A stretch of 64,000 nucleotides of DNA, from NCBI RefSeq assembly GCF_900243075.1, contig NZ_OEZH01000083.1, positions 1 to 64,000 on the forward strand, in the 5' to 3' direction. This DNA is from Clostridioides difficile (GTDB lineage Bacteria; Bacillota; Clostridia; Peptostreptococcales; Peptostreptococcaceae). The position numbers were made by a program, and so were the translations under genes. Below the pieces are notes generated by a model. The model ran no database searches. It was not told where the DNA came from and saw nothing but the letters and a program-made list of their open reading frames with translations. Shown one piece after another: positions 18,920 to 29,428 of this stretch; the stretch's first letter is position 1; each line of letters begins with the position of its first letter.

Positions 18920-20356
18920 ATGAGAGAAGTAAAACCAATTAGCATAGATATACTTAATACTTTTAAACAAGTAGATGAGGATAGATTAAATGAACTTCTT
19001 GCAGATGAATTTAAACATTTAGATAGAAAAATTGTCGTATTAGATGATGACCCAACAGGTGTACAAACAGTTCATGATATTTCTGTTTATACTGATTGGG
19101 ATAAGGATAGTATAGAACAAGGCTTTAATGAGAAAAATAGTATGTTTTTTATACTTACTAATTCAAGGGGATTTACTGTTGCTCAAACTACAAAAGTACA
19201 TAAAGAAATTTCAAAGAATATTGTGGATGTATCTAAGAAAGTTAATAAGGATTTTATAATCATAAGTCGTAGTGATTCCACTATGAGAGGTCATTATCCT
19301 CTTGAAACTGACTTATTAAAAAATGAAGTAGAGAGATTATCGGGGAAGTTATTTGATGGGGAAATAATAATGCCATTTTTCAAAGAAGGTGGTAGATTTA
19401 CTATAGATAATGTACATTATGTTAAAGAAGGAGAAATGCTTGTACCAGCAGGAATGACTGAATTTGCCAAGGATAAATCTTTTGGATACAAATCATCCGA
19501 TATAGGTGAGTGGTGTGAAGAAAAAACAAATGGAAAGTACAAATCTAGTGATATGATATATATTTCTTCTGAAGAACTTAGAGAGCTAAAGATTGAAGCT
19601 ATAACAGAAAAACTTAAAATGGCTGAAGGGTTCAATAAAATTATTGTAAATGCAACCGAACATGTAGATGTAAAGGTATTTACAATTGCGTTTATACGAG
19701 CAGTAAATAGTGGTAAGGAATTTATGTTTAGAAGTGCTGCTGCCATAACAAAGGTACTTGGAGGAGTGAGTGATAAGGAACTGCTTACTAAGGATGAGTT
19801 AGTATCAAAAGATAATAACAATGGGGGAATTATACTTATTGGCTCACATGTGAATAAGACTACTCAACAGTTAGAAGAACTTAAAAATTGTAAATATCCA
19901 ATAGAATTTGTAGAATTTAATCAACACTTAGTTCTTCAGAAAAATGGTTTGAAAAATGAAGTAAAAAGAGTTATAAAAATTGTAGAGGAGAAAATAAGTA
20001 GTGGCAAAACTGTTGCTGTTTATACTAGACGAGAGCGTTTTGACTTAGATACTAATGATAAAGATAAACAACTTATGATTTCTGTAGAAATATCAGATGC
20101 TGTTACCAGTATAATTGGCATGCTTAATGTAAGACCTAATTTTATTATAGCTAAAGGTGGAATTACTTCTAGTGATGTTGGTACTAAAGCATTGAGAGTA
20201 AAAAAAGCTACAGTAATGGGACAAATAAAACCTGGTATACCAGTGTGGATGACAGGCAAAGAAAGTAAATTTCCAAATATGCCATATATAATTTTCCCTG
20301 GCAATGTTGGAGAAGTTAGCACACTTAGGGAATCAGTTGAGATACTGATGGGATAG
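18920..20356 (+). CDS. Four-carbon acid sugar kinase (OtnK/DtnK family)
   Basis: A 478-residue kinase of the DUF1537-derived family. The N-terminal substrate domain has VVLDDDPTGVQTVHDISVY and IISRSDSTMRGHYPLE. The C-terminal nucleotide domain has FIIAKGGITSSDVG and the glycine-rich VWMTGKESKFPNMPYIIFPG. It phosphorylates 2-oxo-tetronates or threonate/erythronate. It ends the operon, with a terminator 10 bp later. No OtnC-type aldolase, OtnI isomerase or PdxA2 dehydrogenase is present here, so the next step must be encoded elsewhere. Confidence 0.88.
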   Translation: MREVKPISIDILNTFKQVDEDRLNELLADEFKHLDRKIVVLDDDPTGVQTVHDISVYTDWDKDSIEQGFNEKNSMFFILTNSRGFTVAQTTKVHKEISKNIVDVSKKVNKDFIIISRSDSTMRGHYPLETDLLKNEVERLSGKLFDGEIIMPFFKEGGRFTIDNVHYVKEGEMLVPAGMTEFAKDKSFGYKSSDIGEWCEEKTNGKYKSSDMIYISSEELRELKIEAITEKLKMAEGFNKIIVNATEHVDVKVFTIAFIRAVNSGKEFMFRSAAAITKVLGGVSDKELLTKDELVSKDNNNGGIILIGSHVNKTTQQLEELKNCKYPIEFVEFNQHLVLQKNGLKNEVKRVIKIVEEKISSGKTVAVYTRRERFDLDTNDKDKQLMISVEISDAVTSIIGMLNVRPNFIIAKGGITSSDVGTKALRVKKATVMGQIKPGIPVWMTGKESKFPNMPYIIFPGNVGEVSTLRESVEILMG

Positions 20357-20366
20357 CATATTAATT

Positions 20367-20404
20367 AAGGTTTAGAGTATTTTTTAAAAAATATTCTAAA
20401 CCTT
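20367..20404. terminator. Bidirectional terminator
   Basis: AAGGTTTAGAGTATTTTTT pairs with AAAAAATATTCTAAACCTT, almost perfect apart from one wobble. It lies between the convergent kinase gene and the minus-strand membrane protein gene. Confidence 0.8.
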
Positions 20405-20452
20405 AATCTTATATATTAGTGTTTTTATTATTGAATTTATGTGATTATTGGG

Positions 20453-21307
20453 CTATTTATCTTTTTTTATTGATTTAATATTTTCTTTGATTTTATTTAA
20501 AATATCTGTATGCTTATTAGAGCTTATATTGGGGAATGCTTTGATTATACGTCTATGAAGTAATTTGTGATTAGACAATAAAGTATTAAGTTTATTTTTA
20601 AGCTCGTCAATACGATTTTTAGCATAGCGATAGTTTTCTTTTTCCTTAAGTATTTCAAACCTATCTTCTAAAGTCTCAAGTCTATTTTCAACTAAAGATT
20701 CAAGTTTGTTTTCGATAGTTTCTTGTGTAATAAGCTTGTAGTACTCTTTCTTATCTTTTAATTCCTTAATTATAAGATTGATTTGTTTTAACTTACCATT
20801 CAATTGTAAAATTGTATGTACTGTAACCACTAAATCTAAAACAAAATAAACTTCTATAGATATAGCAAGTATAAATAGTACATTTTTAGGTATAGAGTTT
20901 ATAAAATCAACTACAATAGGATGTACTATAAGCATTACAATTAATGATAATACACCAAACATAAGTGAGTTTTCCAGACAAACTCTTCCATGAATATTAA
21001 ATCTATGCTTAGAATAATCCCACCAAGTCATATTAAATATTTTTTCTAAAATAAAGCTCGTAAAATACTCCATTATACTAGTTATAATTATACTAAACAA
21101 AAATAGCAATGGAATATTGTGTACAAAAGGAGTCAAGGTAGCAACTATTGCTAATGCTCCAAATCCATATATAGGACAAAATGGACCATTTAAAAAACCT
21201 CTATTTACAAATTGTTTTTGTAAAACTGAACAATATGTAGTTTCACAACACCATCCTATAAAACTATAAATTACAAAATAAAGAAATTGAATATAAAATG
21301 TACTCAT
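20453..21307 (-). CDS. Putative ABC transporter permease-like membrane protein (CmpB family) with coiled-coil tail
   Basis: A 284-residue protein. The N-terminal half has about five membrane segments and family motifs IYSFIGWCCETTYCS, RGFLNGPFCPIYGFGA and VCLENSLMFG, as in the ABC_trans_CmpB family. From about residue 165 to 250 it becomes a charged heptad-like helix (KLKQINLIIKELKDKKEYY and ETIENKLESLVENRLETLED), probably a cytoplasmic coiled coil. The ATG at 21307 has GAGGTG just upstream. No ATPase gene is adjacent. The function of the family is not established. Confidence 0.75.
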   Translation of the reverse strand: MSTFYIQFLYFVIYSFIGWCCETTYCSVLQKQFVNRGFLNGPFCPIYGFGALAIVATLTPFVHNIPLLFLFSIIITSIMEYFTSFILEKIFNMTWWDYSKHRFNIHGRVCLENSLMFGVLSLIVMLIVHPIVVDFINSIPKNVLFILAISIEVYFVLDLVVTVHTILQLNGKLKQINLIIKELKDKKEYYKLITQETIENKLESLVENRLETLEDRFEILKEKENYRYAKNRIDELKNKLNTLLSNHKLLHRRIIKAFPNISSNKHTDILNKIKENIKSIKKDK

Positions 21308-21482
21308 AAGCACCTCATTTCTAGTTAATATAATACTATATACTCGATATTTTATTTTTATGATTAATTTACTTAAAATTCAATTTACATATTGATTATA
21401 CCAATTTATAGAAATTTATCAAATTCAATTACAGTTATAATATTATATATGATTACAATAATGAAGTTTTATTTAAAATAAA

Positions 21483-21560
21483 TAAGGGTGCCAAGTATAA
21501 TCAAACTAATAGTTGTAGATACTCTACACTATGTTAATTTAATTACATTTGACACCCTTA
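21483..21560 (-). terminator. Probable terminator of the DUF1540 gene
   Basis: ATAAGGGTG-CCA at the left pairs with TTTGA-CACCCTTAT at the right, with a long internal region that can fold further. On the minus strand it follows the DUF1540 stop codon closely. Confidence 0.5.
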
Positions 21561-21574
21561 TATTTACGTCATGA

Positions 21575-21898
21575 CTATTTACATTCGAAGCTAGAACAAC
21601 ATGTTTCAATGTAAAGATTTACTCTATCAGTTTCAGGAGCAACCAATATATTATCAAGTGTACATAAGCTACCATCTTTATTGTATTTACAATTTTTTAC
21701 AGTACAAACTAATTCTTCACAATTTCTATGATTAACATTGCTAGATAGATTGCTATAAATAGATTCATCTAAAAATGAACTACAACAAGTATGTCTGTCA
21801 TTATGAGCTTTTTCACCATTTATAAAAATTTTATCTGCATAACATATATGGCTGTTGTTATGTGAACAGTTAATTACATTACAGTTTATTCTTTCCAA
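21575..21898 (-). CDS. Protein with two DUF1540 cysteine-rich modules
   Basis: A 107-residue protein of two similar halves. Residues 5-43 read INCNVINCSHN then a region ending HTCCSSF. Residues 64-106 read LVCTVKNCKYN then a region ending ETCCSSFEC. Each half has the C-x4-C ... C ... CC pattern of DUF1540, thought to bind a metal. A TTG start lies 7 nt after AGGAGGT. Such proteins are common in spore formers, and some are sporulation-expressed. Monocistronic; the exact role is unknown. Confidence 0.8.
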   Translation of the reverse strand: MERINCNVINCSHNNSHICYADKIFINGEKAHNDRHTCCSSFLDESIYSNLSSNVNHRNCEELVCTVKNCKYNKDGSLCTLDNILVAPETDRVNLYIETCCSSFECK

Positions 21899-22100
21899 AG
21901 TTATTACCTCCTAAACGATTATTTATTATAAATTATGTCCATATAGTTACAAGAATATAACTTTTAAGAGAAAACTACCTTTTAGAAAATATCTATTCTT
22001 AGAGCAATTTGAAATATAAATATATTTTCTTCTAAAATTTACCTAAATTGTATAAAAACTTACAGCTTGGAGAAAATAATAGAAAAAGGAGGCGTAATCA

Positions 22101-22730
22101 ATGTTTGAAAAGAAGAAAAAAGAATTATTTCCTTGGAAAATATCTGCCTTAATACTAGTTGGAGTATTTGTATTAAGTAGTGGAGTTTATATAGGGACAA
22201 GATTAAAAAACAATGGAGTTCAAACTGGTGAAGTTGTAAGCACTAGTGCGAATATGAATGAAAAATCAAAAGAAGCTTTTGGATTAAATAAAAATTGTGA
22301 AGTTTGGCTTCAAAGTGAAGGCGAAAATGAAACTAACTATAAGAGAACACTTACAATGGCTGGGATAGTTCCAGAGTCATTATTAGATAAGACAAAATCA
22401 GAAATAGTATCATATTTTAAAAAAGAGTATCCAACTAAAGAAATAAAAAGCATGGATAAAAATGAAATCATACTTGTAGAATCTAAATATAATGATAATA
22501 AAGATGTACAGGCAATGAATGCTACTATAAAAGGTAAGTATACTATTGAAAATGATAATGGAAACATAGCATTATATAAATATGATAATAGTGGAAGTAA
22601 AACACTAGTAGAAAAAACAAAAATAAGAGTAGATTCACTTCCTAAAACAGTTCAAGATGAAATCAAAAAAGGTGTAGTTATGGATACTGAAGAAGAAGCT
22701 TATTCAAGATTAGAAGACTTTGCAAGTTAA
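22101..22730 (+). CDS. BofC-like membrane-anchored protein
   Basis: A 209-residue protein with a basic N-terminus, one membrane helix (ISALILVGVFVLSSGVYIG, residues 15-33) and an extracytoplasmic domain. The C-terminus, ending DTEEEAYSRLEDFAS, resembles the BofC C-terminal domain. In Bacillus bofC also neighbours ruvA-ruvB, as here. BofC restrains SpoIVB signalling in the sporangium intermembrane space, and whether this protein does the same is unproven. The RBS AAAGGAGG fixes the start. Confidence 0.65.
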   Translation: MFEKKKKELFPWKISALILVGVFVLSSGVYIGTRLKNNGVQTGEVVSTSANMNEKSKEAFGLNKNCEVWLQSEGENETNYKRTLTMAGIVPESLLDKTKSEIVSYFKKEYPTKEIKSMDKNEIILVESKYNDNKDVQAMNATIKGKYTIENDNGNIALYKYDNSGSKTLVEKTKIRVDSLPKTVQDEIKKGVVMDTEEEAYSRLEDFAS

Positions 22731-22867
22731 TATTAAGTAAATTAATACTAGTTCAAGTTAAATACTAAGTAAGTTAATGTTAAATAATTTAATATTAATA
22801 AATTAGTATCAAGATTGTAGTCATATTTAATTCCTATAAAAATACAATAATTTATTTGTAAGAAATA

Positions 22868-22914
22868 TAAAAGTTATATTGAAGTAAAAATCTTGCTTTA
22901 ATATAACTTTTTTA
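22868..22914 (+). terminator. Terminator before ruvC
   Basis: AAAAGTTATATT pairs with AATATAACTTTT around a loop, followed by TTTATTT. The preceding 22731-22867 stretch is AT-rich, with loose repeats of a TAAGTAAATTAATA-like unit and no gene. Confidence 0.75.
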
Positions 22915-23045
22915 TTTGATTTTATATTTTACATACACCATTTTATGATTTGTTAATATTATTTATGATATAATAATTTAGAACATAAGTTTTTATGAGA
23001 AATACATTTTGGTATTTCTTTTATTTTTAGGGGGAATTTTAAAAA

Positions 23046-23555
23046 ATGATAATATTGGGGATTGACCCAGGTATAGCCATAGTTGGATATGGTATAATTG
23101 AATATAAAAATAGTAAATTTAAAGCAATAGATTATGGAGCAGTGACAACACCTGCACATATGAATATATCCAAGAGATTAGAACTTGTATATAAAGGAAT
23201 TGATACAATAGTAAAGAACTACAATATAGATGAAGTTGGAATGGAAGAATTATTCTTTAATAAGAATGTAAAAACAGCTATAACAGTAGCACAAGCTAGA
23301 GGTGTTACTATGCTTGCCTGTGCCCACAATGGGAAGCCTGTATATGAATACACTCCACTTCAAGTAAAACAAGGTGTAGTTGGATATGGGAGAGCAGATA
23401 AGGCGCAAGTTCAACAGATGGTAACTTCATTTTTGAGTTTAAAAAAAGTTCCAAAGCCAGATGATGTTGCAGATGCTCTAGCTGTGGCTATTTGCCATGC
23501 TCATTCAAACAAGCTTGAAAAAACTCTAAAGAATATAGGTGGTAAGTATGTATAG
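23046..23555 (+). CDS. ruvC: Holliday junction resolvase RuvC
   Basis: A 169-residue endonuclease that cuts Holliday junctions moved by RuvAB. Catalytic acidic residues are visible in ILGIDPGIAIVGYG (Asp7), VGMEELFF (Glu in the second motif) and PKPDDVADALAVAICH (the C-terminal Asp pair). The basic DNA-binding loop is FNKNVKTAITVAQARGV. The length is standard. Its last codons overlap the ruvA start, so the two are co-translated. The gene opens the ruvCAB-queA-tgt-yajC core block. Confidence 0.95.
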   Translation: MIILGIDPGIAIVGYGIIEYKNSKFKAIDYGAVTTPAHMNISKRLELVYKGIDTIVKNYNIDEVGMEELFFNKNVKTAITVAQARGVTMLACAHNGKPVYEYTPLQVKQGVVGYGRADKAQVQQMVTSFLSLKKVPKPDDVADALAVAICHAHSNKLEKTLKNIGGKYV

Positions 23556-24150
23556 TTATATAAAAGGTACAGTAGAAGAGATTTATATAGACAGTATAGT
23601 TGTTGAAAATAATGGGATAGGATATAAAATAAATGTATCATCCAATACAATAATGAATTTACAAGTGGGAGAAGCCACAAAAATATATACCAAATTAATT
23701 GTAAGAGAAGATGATATGAGTCTTTGTGGTTTTGTAAGTAGAGAAGAACTTAAGATGTTTGAACTACTAACATCCGTATCTAAAATAGGACCTAAGGTGG
23801 CACTTTCTATACTATCATTTGCATCACCAGCACAGTTAGGGGCATATATTTTAAGTGAAGATATTGGAAATCTATCCAAAGCTCCTGGTGTTGGTAAAAA
23901 GACAGCAGAAAGAATTGTCTTAGAGCTTAAGGATAAGGTAGACAAAAATAACATAGAGTTTGAACCAACATTATTATCACAAAAACCTACCTTGATATCT
24001 CAAGATGAGTCTGTAGATGCACTTGTAGCTTTAGGCTATACTTTGGCAGAATCAAAAGAGGCAGTTCAAAAATGTAAAAAAGATGGTATGAATACAGAAG
24101 CTATTATAAAGAAAGCACTTACATATATAATGAGTAAATCCTTGAAATAA
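23548..24150 (+). CDS. ruvA: Holliday junction branch-migration protein RuvA
   Basis: A 200-residue protein that tetramerises on four-way junctions and recruits RuvB. Domain I is an OB-fold (MYSYIKGTVEEIYIDSIVVE). Domain II has two helix-hairpin-helix motifs (LLTSVSKIGPKVALSIL and LSKAPGVGKKTAERIVLEL). Domain III (about 153-200, VDALVALGYTLAESKEAVQK) contacts RuvB. The ATG at 23548 lies inside the end of ruvC, with AGGTGG before it. Confidence 0.95.
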   Translation: MYSYIKGTVEEIYIDSIVVENNGIGYKINVSSNTIMNLQVGEATKIYTKLIVREDDMSLCGFVSREELKMFELLTSVSKIGPKVALSILSFASPAQLGAYILSEDIGNLSKAPGVGKKTAERIVLELKDKVDKNNIEFEPTLLSQKPTLISQDESVDALVALGYTLAESKEAVQKCKKDGMNTEAIIKKALTYIMSKSLK

Positions 24151-24241
24151 TATTTGGATTTTAAAACAATATTTTAAGGATTTTATGTAAATTTGAAAAT
24201 ATATAAAGTAGATTTTCAAAAGTACGAGAGGAGGGGTATAA

Positions 24242-25261
24242 ATGCAAGGTTTTGAAGATGAAAATAGGATAATAACTTCTACAATGAAAGTGGAAGATAT
24301 AGATATAGAAAACAGTCTAAGACCAAAAACTTTAGAAGATTATTTAGGTCAAGAAAAATCTAAAGAGCAACTTAGTGTATTTATAGAGGCAGCTAAATCG
24401 AGAAATGAGCAGTTAGACCATGTGCTTTTATATGGACCACCAGGTCTTGGAAAAACTACATTAGCCAGTATAATAGCCAATGAGATGGGTGTAAATTTAA
24501 GAATTACATCAGGTCCTGCAATAGAAAGAGCTGGAGATTTGGCAGCCATACTTACGAATTTAAATGAAAATGATGTTTTATTTATAGACGAGATACACAG
24601 AATTAACAGGAGTGTTGAAGAAGTTTTGTATCCAGCAATGGAAGATTTTTGTCTAGATATAATAATAGGAAAAGGACCATCTGCAAGAAGCATAAGACTT
24701 GACCTTCCTAAATTTACACTTATAGGAGCTACTACAAGAGCTGGTATGCTTACAAATCCACTTAGAGATAGATTTGGTGTTATTTGTAAATTGGATTATT
24801 ATACAGTTGATGAACTTTCAAAAATAGTACTTAGGTCATCAAATATTTTAGATGCAGAAATACAATCTAGTGGTGCATTAGAGCTTGCAAAACGTTCAAG
24901 GGGAACTCCAAGGATAGCAAATAGATTACTAAAAAGAGTTAGAGATTTTGCACAAGTAAGAGCTGATGGAAAAATAACTGATGAGGTAGCAAAAGATGCT
25001 CTAGAACTCTTAGGAGTTGATAGTTTGGGGCTAGATTTTGTAGATGAGAAGCTTCTCATGACTATAATAGAAAAGTTTAGAGGAGGACCGGTGGGTCTAG
25101 ATACATTAGCAGCTTCTATTGGAGAAGATAGAAATACGATAGAAGATGTATATGAGCCATATCTGCTTCAATTAGGATTTATAAATAGAGGACCTAGAGG
25201 AAGAGTAGCCATGCCATTAGCATATGAACACTTAAAAATTCCATATACTAATGAAAAATAA
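24242..25261 (+). CDS. ruvB: Holliday junction helicase RuvB
   Basis: A 339-residue AAA+ motor of the RuvAB complex. Walker A is [13 protein letters not shown], Walker [10 protein letters not shown], sensor 1 [10 protein letters not shown], and the arginine finger is in LRDRFGV. The C-terminal winged helix (about 255-335) includes [20 protein letters not shown]. The RBS is GAGGAGGGG. The usual RuvB length and order make this unambiguous. Confidence 0.96.
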   Translation: MQGFEDENRIITSTMKVEDIDIENSLRPKTLEDYLGQEKSKEQLSVFIEAAKSRNEQLDHVLLYGPPGLGKTTLASIIANEMGVNLRITSGPAIERAGDLAAILTNLNENDVLFIDEIHRINRSVEEVLYPAMEDFCLDIIIGKGPSARSIRLDLPKFTLIGATTRAGMLTNPLRDRFGVICKLDYYTVDELSKIVLRSSNILDAEIQSSGALELAKRSRGTPRIANRLLKRVRDFAQVRADGKITDEVAKDALELLGVDSLGLDFVDEKLLMTIIEKFRGGPVGLDTLAASIGEDRNTIEDVYEPYLLQLGFINRGPRGRVAMPLAYEHLKIPYTNEK

Positions 25262-25338
25262 AAATAGATTATACAAGTATTTATAAAATAAAATAGTCAT
25301 TAAATTAAAATATTTCTAAAATGGCTAAAAATTCAAAT

Positions 25339-25520
25339 ATATCCACAAAATGGTAATTATATCTGTAGATACTGTGGATAAATACACTAAAAATTGTGTG
25401 TACTACATCTATATATTGTGGATAAGACGTGTATATCGTGGAAAAATATCTATATATTGTGGATATGGTGTATGTTAAAAATAGCGATTTCTTGATAGAT
25501 TATGGTAATATTGTGGAAAA
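25339..25520. other. Cluster of DnaA boxes between ruvB and queA
   Basis: In the 317-bp gap, six DnaA-box-like 9-mers occur. Two are perfect TGTGGATAA (25373-25381, 25417-25425). Three have one mismatch to TTATCCACA or its complement (25339-25347, 25458-25466, 25512-25520), and one has two mismatches (25437-25445). Five of the six are in the same orientation. Three neighbours start 20-21 bp apart, close to two helical turns. There is no dnaA gene or long AT-unwinding array, so this is not the chromosomal origin. It could titrate DnaA or regulate queA. Confidence 0.7.
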
Positions 25521-25578
25521 TAAGTTGTTTTTTTGATATTATTGTAGCTGGAGAAATTTTAAGAGAGGAAGTTTAACA

Positions 25579-26604
25579 TTGAAAACAAGTGATTTTAAAT
25601 TTGACTTACCACAGGAACTTATAGCTCAAGTTCCTATAGAAGATAGAGCTAGCTCAAGACTGATGGTATTAGATAAAGAAACAGGAGAGATTGAGCATAA
25701 AGTATTTAGAGATATAATAGAATATTTAAATCCAGGGGATTGTTTAGTCTTAAATAATACTAGAGTTATACCAGCTAGACTAATAGGAGAAAAGCTTGAA
25801 ACTGGAGGTAAAATTGAATTTTTATTATTAAAAAGAACAGAGGAAGATACTTGGCAAGCTCTAGTAAAACCGGGAAAAAGAGCAAAAGTAGGTACTAAAT
25901 TTTCTTTTGGAAATGGAAAGCTGATTGGAGAAGTTGTAGCTTTATCAGACGAAGGTTCAAGAATTATAAAATTCCATTATAATGGAATTTTTGAAGAAAT
26001 CTTGGATGAACTTGGGAATATGCCACTACCTCCATATATCACTGCTAGATTAGATGAAAAAGAAAGATACCAGACTGTTTACTCAAAGCATAACGGTTCA
26101 GCAGCAGCACCTACAGCAGGGTTACATTTTACAGAAGAGCTGTTAAGTAAAATAAAGGAAAAAGGTGTAGATATAGCCTTTATAACTTTACATGTTGGTT
26201 TAGGAACTTTTAGACCAGTAAAAGTAGATGATGTTTTAAATCATAAGATGCATTCAGAATATTATATGGTAAGCCAAGAAGCAGCTGACAAAATAAATAG
26301 AGCAAAAGAGAATGGAAATAATGTAATATGTGTTGGAACTACTAGTTGTAGAACTATAGAATCAGCTTGTAATGAAGATGGAAAGATGAAAGAAACTAGT
26401 GGATGGACGGAGATATTTATATATCCAGGTTATAAATTTAAAGTTTTAGATAAGCTTATTACTAATTTTCATTTACCAGAATCTACACTAATAATGCTAG
26501 TAAGTGCTATTTGTGGAAAGGATAATGTTTTAAATGCATATAATGAGGCAGTAAAAGAGAGATATAGATTCTTCAGTTTTGGAGATGCTATGATTATAAA
26601 GTAG
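25579..26604 (+). CDS. queA: tRNA preQ1(34) S-adenosylmethionine ribosyltransferase-isomerase QueA
   Basis: A 341-residue enzyme of queuosine synthesis that transfers the ribosyl group of SAM to preQ1 in tRNA. It opens [20 protein letters not shown], and contains [44 protein letters not shown] and [14 protein letters not shown], all typical. It starts at a TTG preceded by AGAGGAAG. Two genes downstream is tgt, which acts earlier in the same pathway. Confidence 0.95.
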   Translation: MKTSDFKFDLPQELIAQVPIEDRASSRLMVLDKETGEIEHKVFRDIIEYLNPGDCLVLNNTRVIPARLIGEKLETGGKIEFLLLKRTEEDTWQALVKPGKRAKVGTKFSFGNGKLIGEVVALSDEGSRIIKFHYNGIFEEILDELGNMPLPPYITARLDEKERYQTVYSKHNGSAAAPTAGLHFTEELLSKIKEKGVDIAFITLHVGLGTFRPVKVDDVLNHKMHSEYYMVSQEAADKINRAKENGNNVICVGTTSCRTIESACNEDGKMKETSGWTEIFIYPGYKFKVLDKLITNFHLPESTLIMLVSAICGKDNVLNAYNEAVKERYRFFSFGDAMIIK

Positions 26605-26615
26605 GGAGGTAATTG

Positions 26616-27101
26616 ATGCATAGTTTACAAAAACAAAAAAAGAATAACCCTATATTAAAGATTGCTTTTATATTTGAACGTGTTTTAGCAGTAGTAGTTC
26701 TAATAGCTGTATTTCTAGGAACTATAGATGTGTTAAGACTTATGTGGGGAGCATATATTGTTGATTTTCAAAATCCTGTACAGTACAGTCAGCTTAATGA
26801 TTTTTTAGCACAAATATTACTTTTAGTTATAGGTGTTGAACTTGTAGTAATGCTATCACTTCATATACCAGGAGCATTTATTGAGGCATTACTTTATGCT
26901 ATAGCTAGAAAAATGTTGTTGCTTCCTAAAAATGAAGGTATGATAGATGTTTTAATAGGAGTTATAGCTATTGCAGGACTGTTTGCTATAAAAAAGTTTT
27001 TGGTAACAAAAGACAAGAGTGCTCTTAATATAACGAGTATTCATGATGAAGATGCAATTAAAGAACAACAAAATAAGGAAGATGAAGATAAATCTATTTA
27101 A
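26616..27101 (+). CDS. PsiE-like phosphate-starvation-inducible membrane protein
   Basis: A 161-residue protein with four membrane segments (about 15-40, 65-85, 90-110 and 112-128) and a charged C-terminal tail rich in Asp, Glu and Lys. It looks like the PsiE family (PF06146-type), with the conserved LLLVIGVELVVMLSLHIPG region. The ATG at 26616 is chosen because GGGAGGT ends 5 nt upstream. It sits between queA and tgt, starting 11 bp after queA, so it is in their operon. Function unknown. Confidence 0.7.
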   Translation: MHSLQKQKKNNPILKIAFIFERVLAVVVLIAVFLGTIDVLRLMWGAYIVDFQNPVQYSQLNDFLAQILLLVIGVELVVMLSLHIPGAFIEALLYAIARKMLLLPKNEGMIDVLIGVIAIAGLFAIKKFLVTKDKSALNITSIHDEDAIKEQQNKEDEDKSI

Positions 27102-27148
27102 ACAATATATTGGATAGACCATTACAAATATATTTTAAGAAATAATGA

Positions 27149-28297
<1,149 letters not shown>

Positions 28298-28430
28298 GTT
28301 TTGCACTATTAATTATAATCATTTTAATATATAATATTCAATAGTACTCAAAGATAGAGAAAGTAAATTATTATACAAATGTTTATTATGATTTACAAAA
28401 GAGTATAATTTACAAAGGAGTGAAAATTTA

Positions 28431-28724
28431 ATGCCACAGCAACAAATAATGATGAGTGTAGGTCTATGGATAGTAGTAATAGCAATCTTTTATTTCCTAA
28501 TGATTAGACCTCAAAAGAAAAAAGACAAACAATTAAAAGAAATGAGAAGTAGCCTAGGTGTAGGAGACAAGGTCATTACAATAGGTGGAATAGTAGCTAA
28601 TGTAGCTAAAGTTGAAGATGATGTTGTAATATTAGAATTAGGACCAAATAGAACTAAGGTTCCATTTGAAAAATGGGCTATAGGAACAGTTAAATCTAAA
28701 AAAGAAGAAATAGAAGTAGAGTAA
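28431..28724 (+). CDS. yajC: Preprotein translocase subunit YajC
   Basis: A 97-residue single-span membrane protein (IVVIAIFYFLMIRPQKKK, then a cytoplasmic domain with SLGVGDKVITIGGIVA). It associates with SecDF-SecYEG and aids protein export. The tgt-yajC order is standard, and secD-secF normally follows within a few genes. Here the cell-wall-protein locus begins instead. Confidence 0.92.
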   Translation: MPQQQIMMSVGLWIVVIAIFYFLMIRPQKKKDKQLKEMRSSLGVGDKVITIGGIVANVAKVEDDVVILELGPNRTKVPFEKWAIGTVKSKKEEIEVE

Positions 28725-28781
28725 ATTAGTAATTTAAAAGCCTTTTCTCGAATATATATTAATTTGAGAGGAGGTTTTTTT

Positions 28782-29144
28782 ATGGGAAAATCTAATTATA
28801 TTTTTAAAGGTCTAGGATATGCATATATAATAACTTTGGCTGTTTTATTAGTGTATAACTTATTTTTGACATTTACAGATATTGGTGGGGATAATATAAC
28901 TATGGTTTCATCATTTATAACTACTATTTCTGCAGCTATAGGAGGTTTTTATACTTCAAAACACATGAAAGAAAAAGGACTTATGTATGGGCTTTTAGTA
29001 GGACTTTTGTACATAGTATGTATTTTTTTGACTGTGTTTTTAGCACAAGAAAAGTTTGTATTTGAAGTAGGAATGATTTATAAGTTATTGCTAATATCAG
29101 CAGCAGGAGGCATTGGAGGCGTATTGGGTGTCAACTTTAAATAG
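28782..29144 (+). CDS. TIGR04086-family membrane protein
   Basis: A 120-residue protein with four membrane helices (about 8-28, 38-58, 66-87 and 98-118), matching the small TIGR04086 proteins that sit between yajC and the SCIFF peptide gene in Clostridia. The ATG at 28782 has GAGAGGAGG 7 nt upstream; an in-frame TTG before it lies inside the RBS. Its partner relationship to SCIFF is only positional. Confidence 0.75.
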   Translation: MGKSNYIFKGLGYAYIITLAVLLVYNLFLTFTDIGGDNITMVSSFITTISAAIGGFYTSKHMKEKGLMYGLLVGLLYIVCIFLTVFLAQEKFVFEVGMIYKLLLISAAGGIGGVLGVNFK

Positions 29145-29209
29145 AGTTTATATTAAGGTAGTTTTATGATATAATCAATAGGAAACAATTAGAAATGGAG
29201 GCGTTGAAA

Positions 29210-29353
29210 ATGGAAAATAAACATGTAAAAACTTTATCTCAAGCTACTTTAAAGCAAAGTGCTGCAAAAGGTGGATGTGGAGAGTGTCAAACTTCTTGTC
29301 AATCAGCTTGTAAAACTTCTTGTACAGTTGCAAATCAAGAGTGTGAAAGATAG
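29210..29353 (+). CDS. scfA: SCIFF peptide precursor (six cysteines in forty-five residues)
   Basis: A 47-residue precursor, MENKHVKTLSQATLKQSAAK, followed by a cysteine-rich core with Cys23, 26, 30, 34, 38 and 45. Six cysteines and the conserved leader are the definition of the SCIFF ranthipeptide. Its radical-SAM maturase ScfB links Cys to Thr through thioethers, and the core here contains TSC and KTSC. In other Clostridia scfB follows directly. Here a terminator and cwp8 follow, and no radical-SAM gene is in the window. The RBS is ATGGAGG. The function of mature SCIFF is uncertain (proposed quorum or metabolic signalling). Confidence 0.92.
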   Translation: MENKHVKTLSQATLKQSAAKGGCGECQTSCQSACKTSCTVANQECER

Positions 29354-29378
29354 AAAATTATTGATTTAGTTGTTTGTA

Positions 29379-29428
29379 AGAGGGTATCTCAAAGTGATTC
29401 TTTTATCATTATGAGGTATCCTCTTTTA
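29379..29428 (+). terminator. Terminator after scfA
   Basis: AGAGGGTATCTCA pairs (with G-U pairs) with TGAGGTATCCTCT, and GTGAT/ATCAT extends the helix, followed by TTTATTTTTG. It resembles the hairpin of the repeat at 8345 with compensating changes in both arms. Confidence 0.8.

Noticed and set aside
22731..22867. Loose TAAGTAAATTAATA-like repeats after the BofC-like gene considered as a repeat array
   Set aside because: The units are irregular and can be explained by AT-rich composition.
25262..25578. Chromosomal replication origin suggested by DnaA boxes
   Set aside because: No dnaA, dnaN or gidA-type genes flank it and there is no clear unwinding element. A titration or regulatory cluster fits better.
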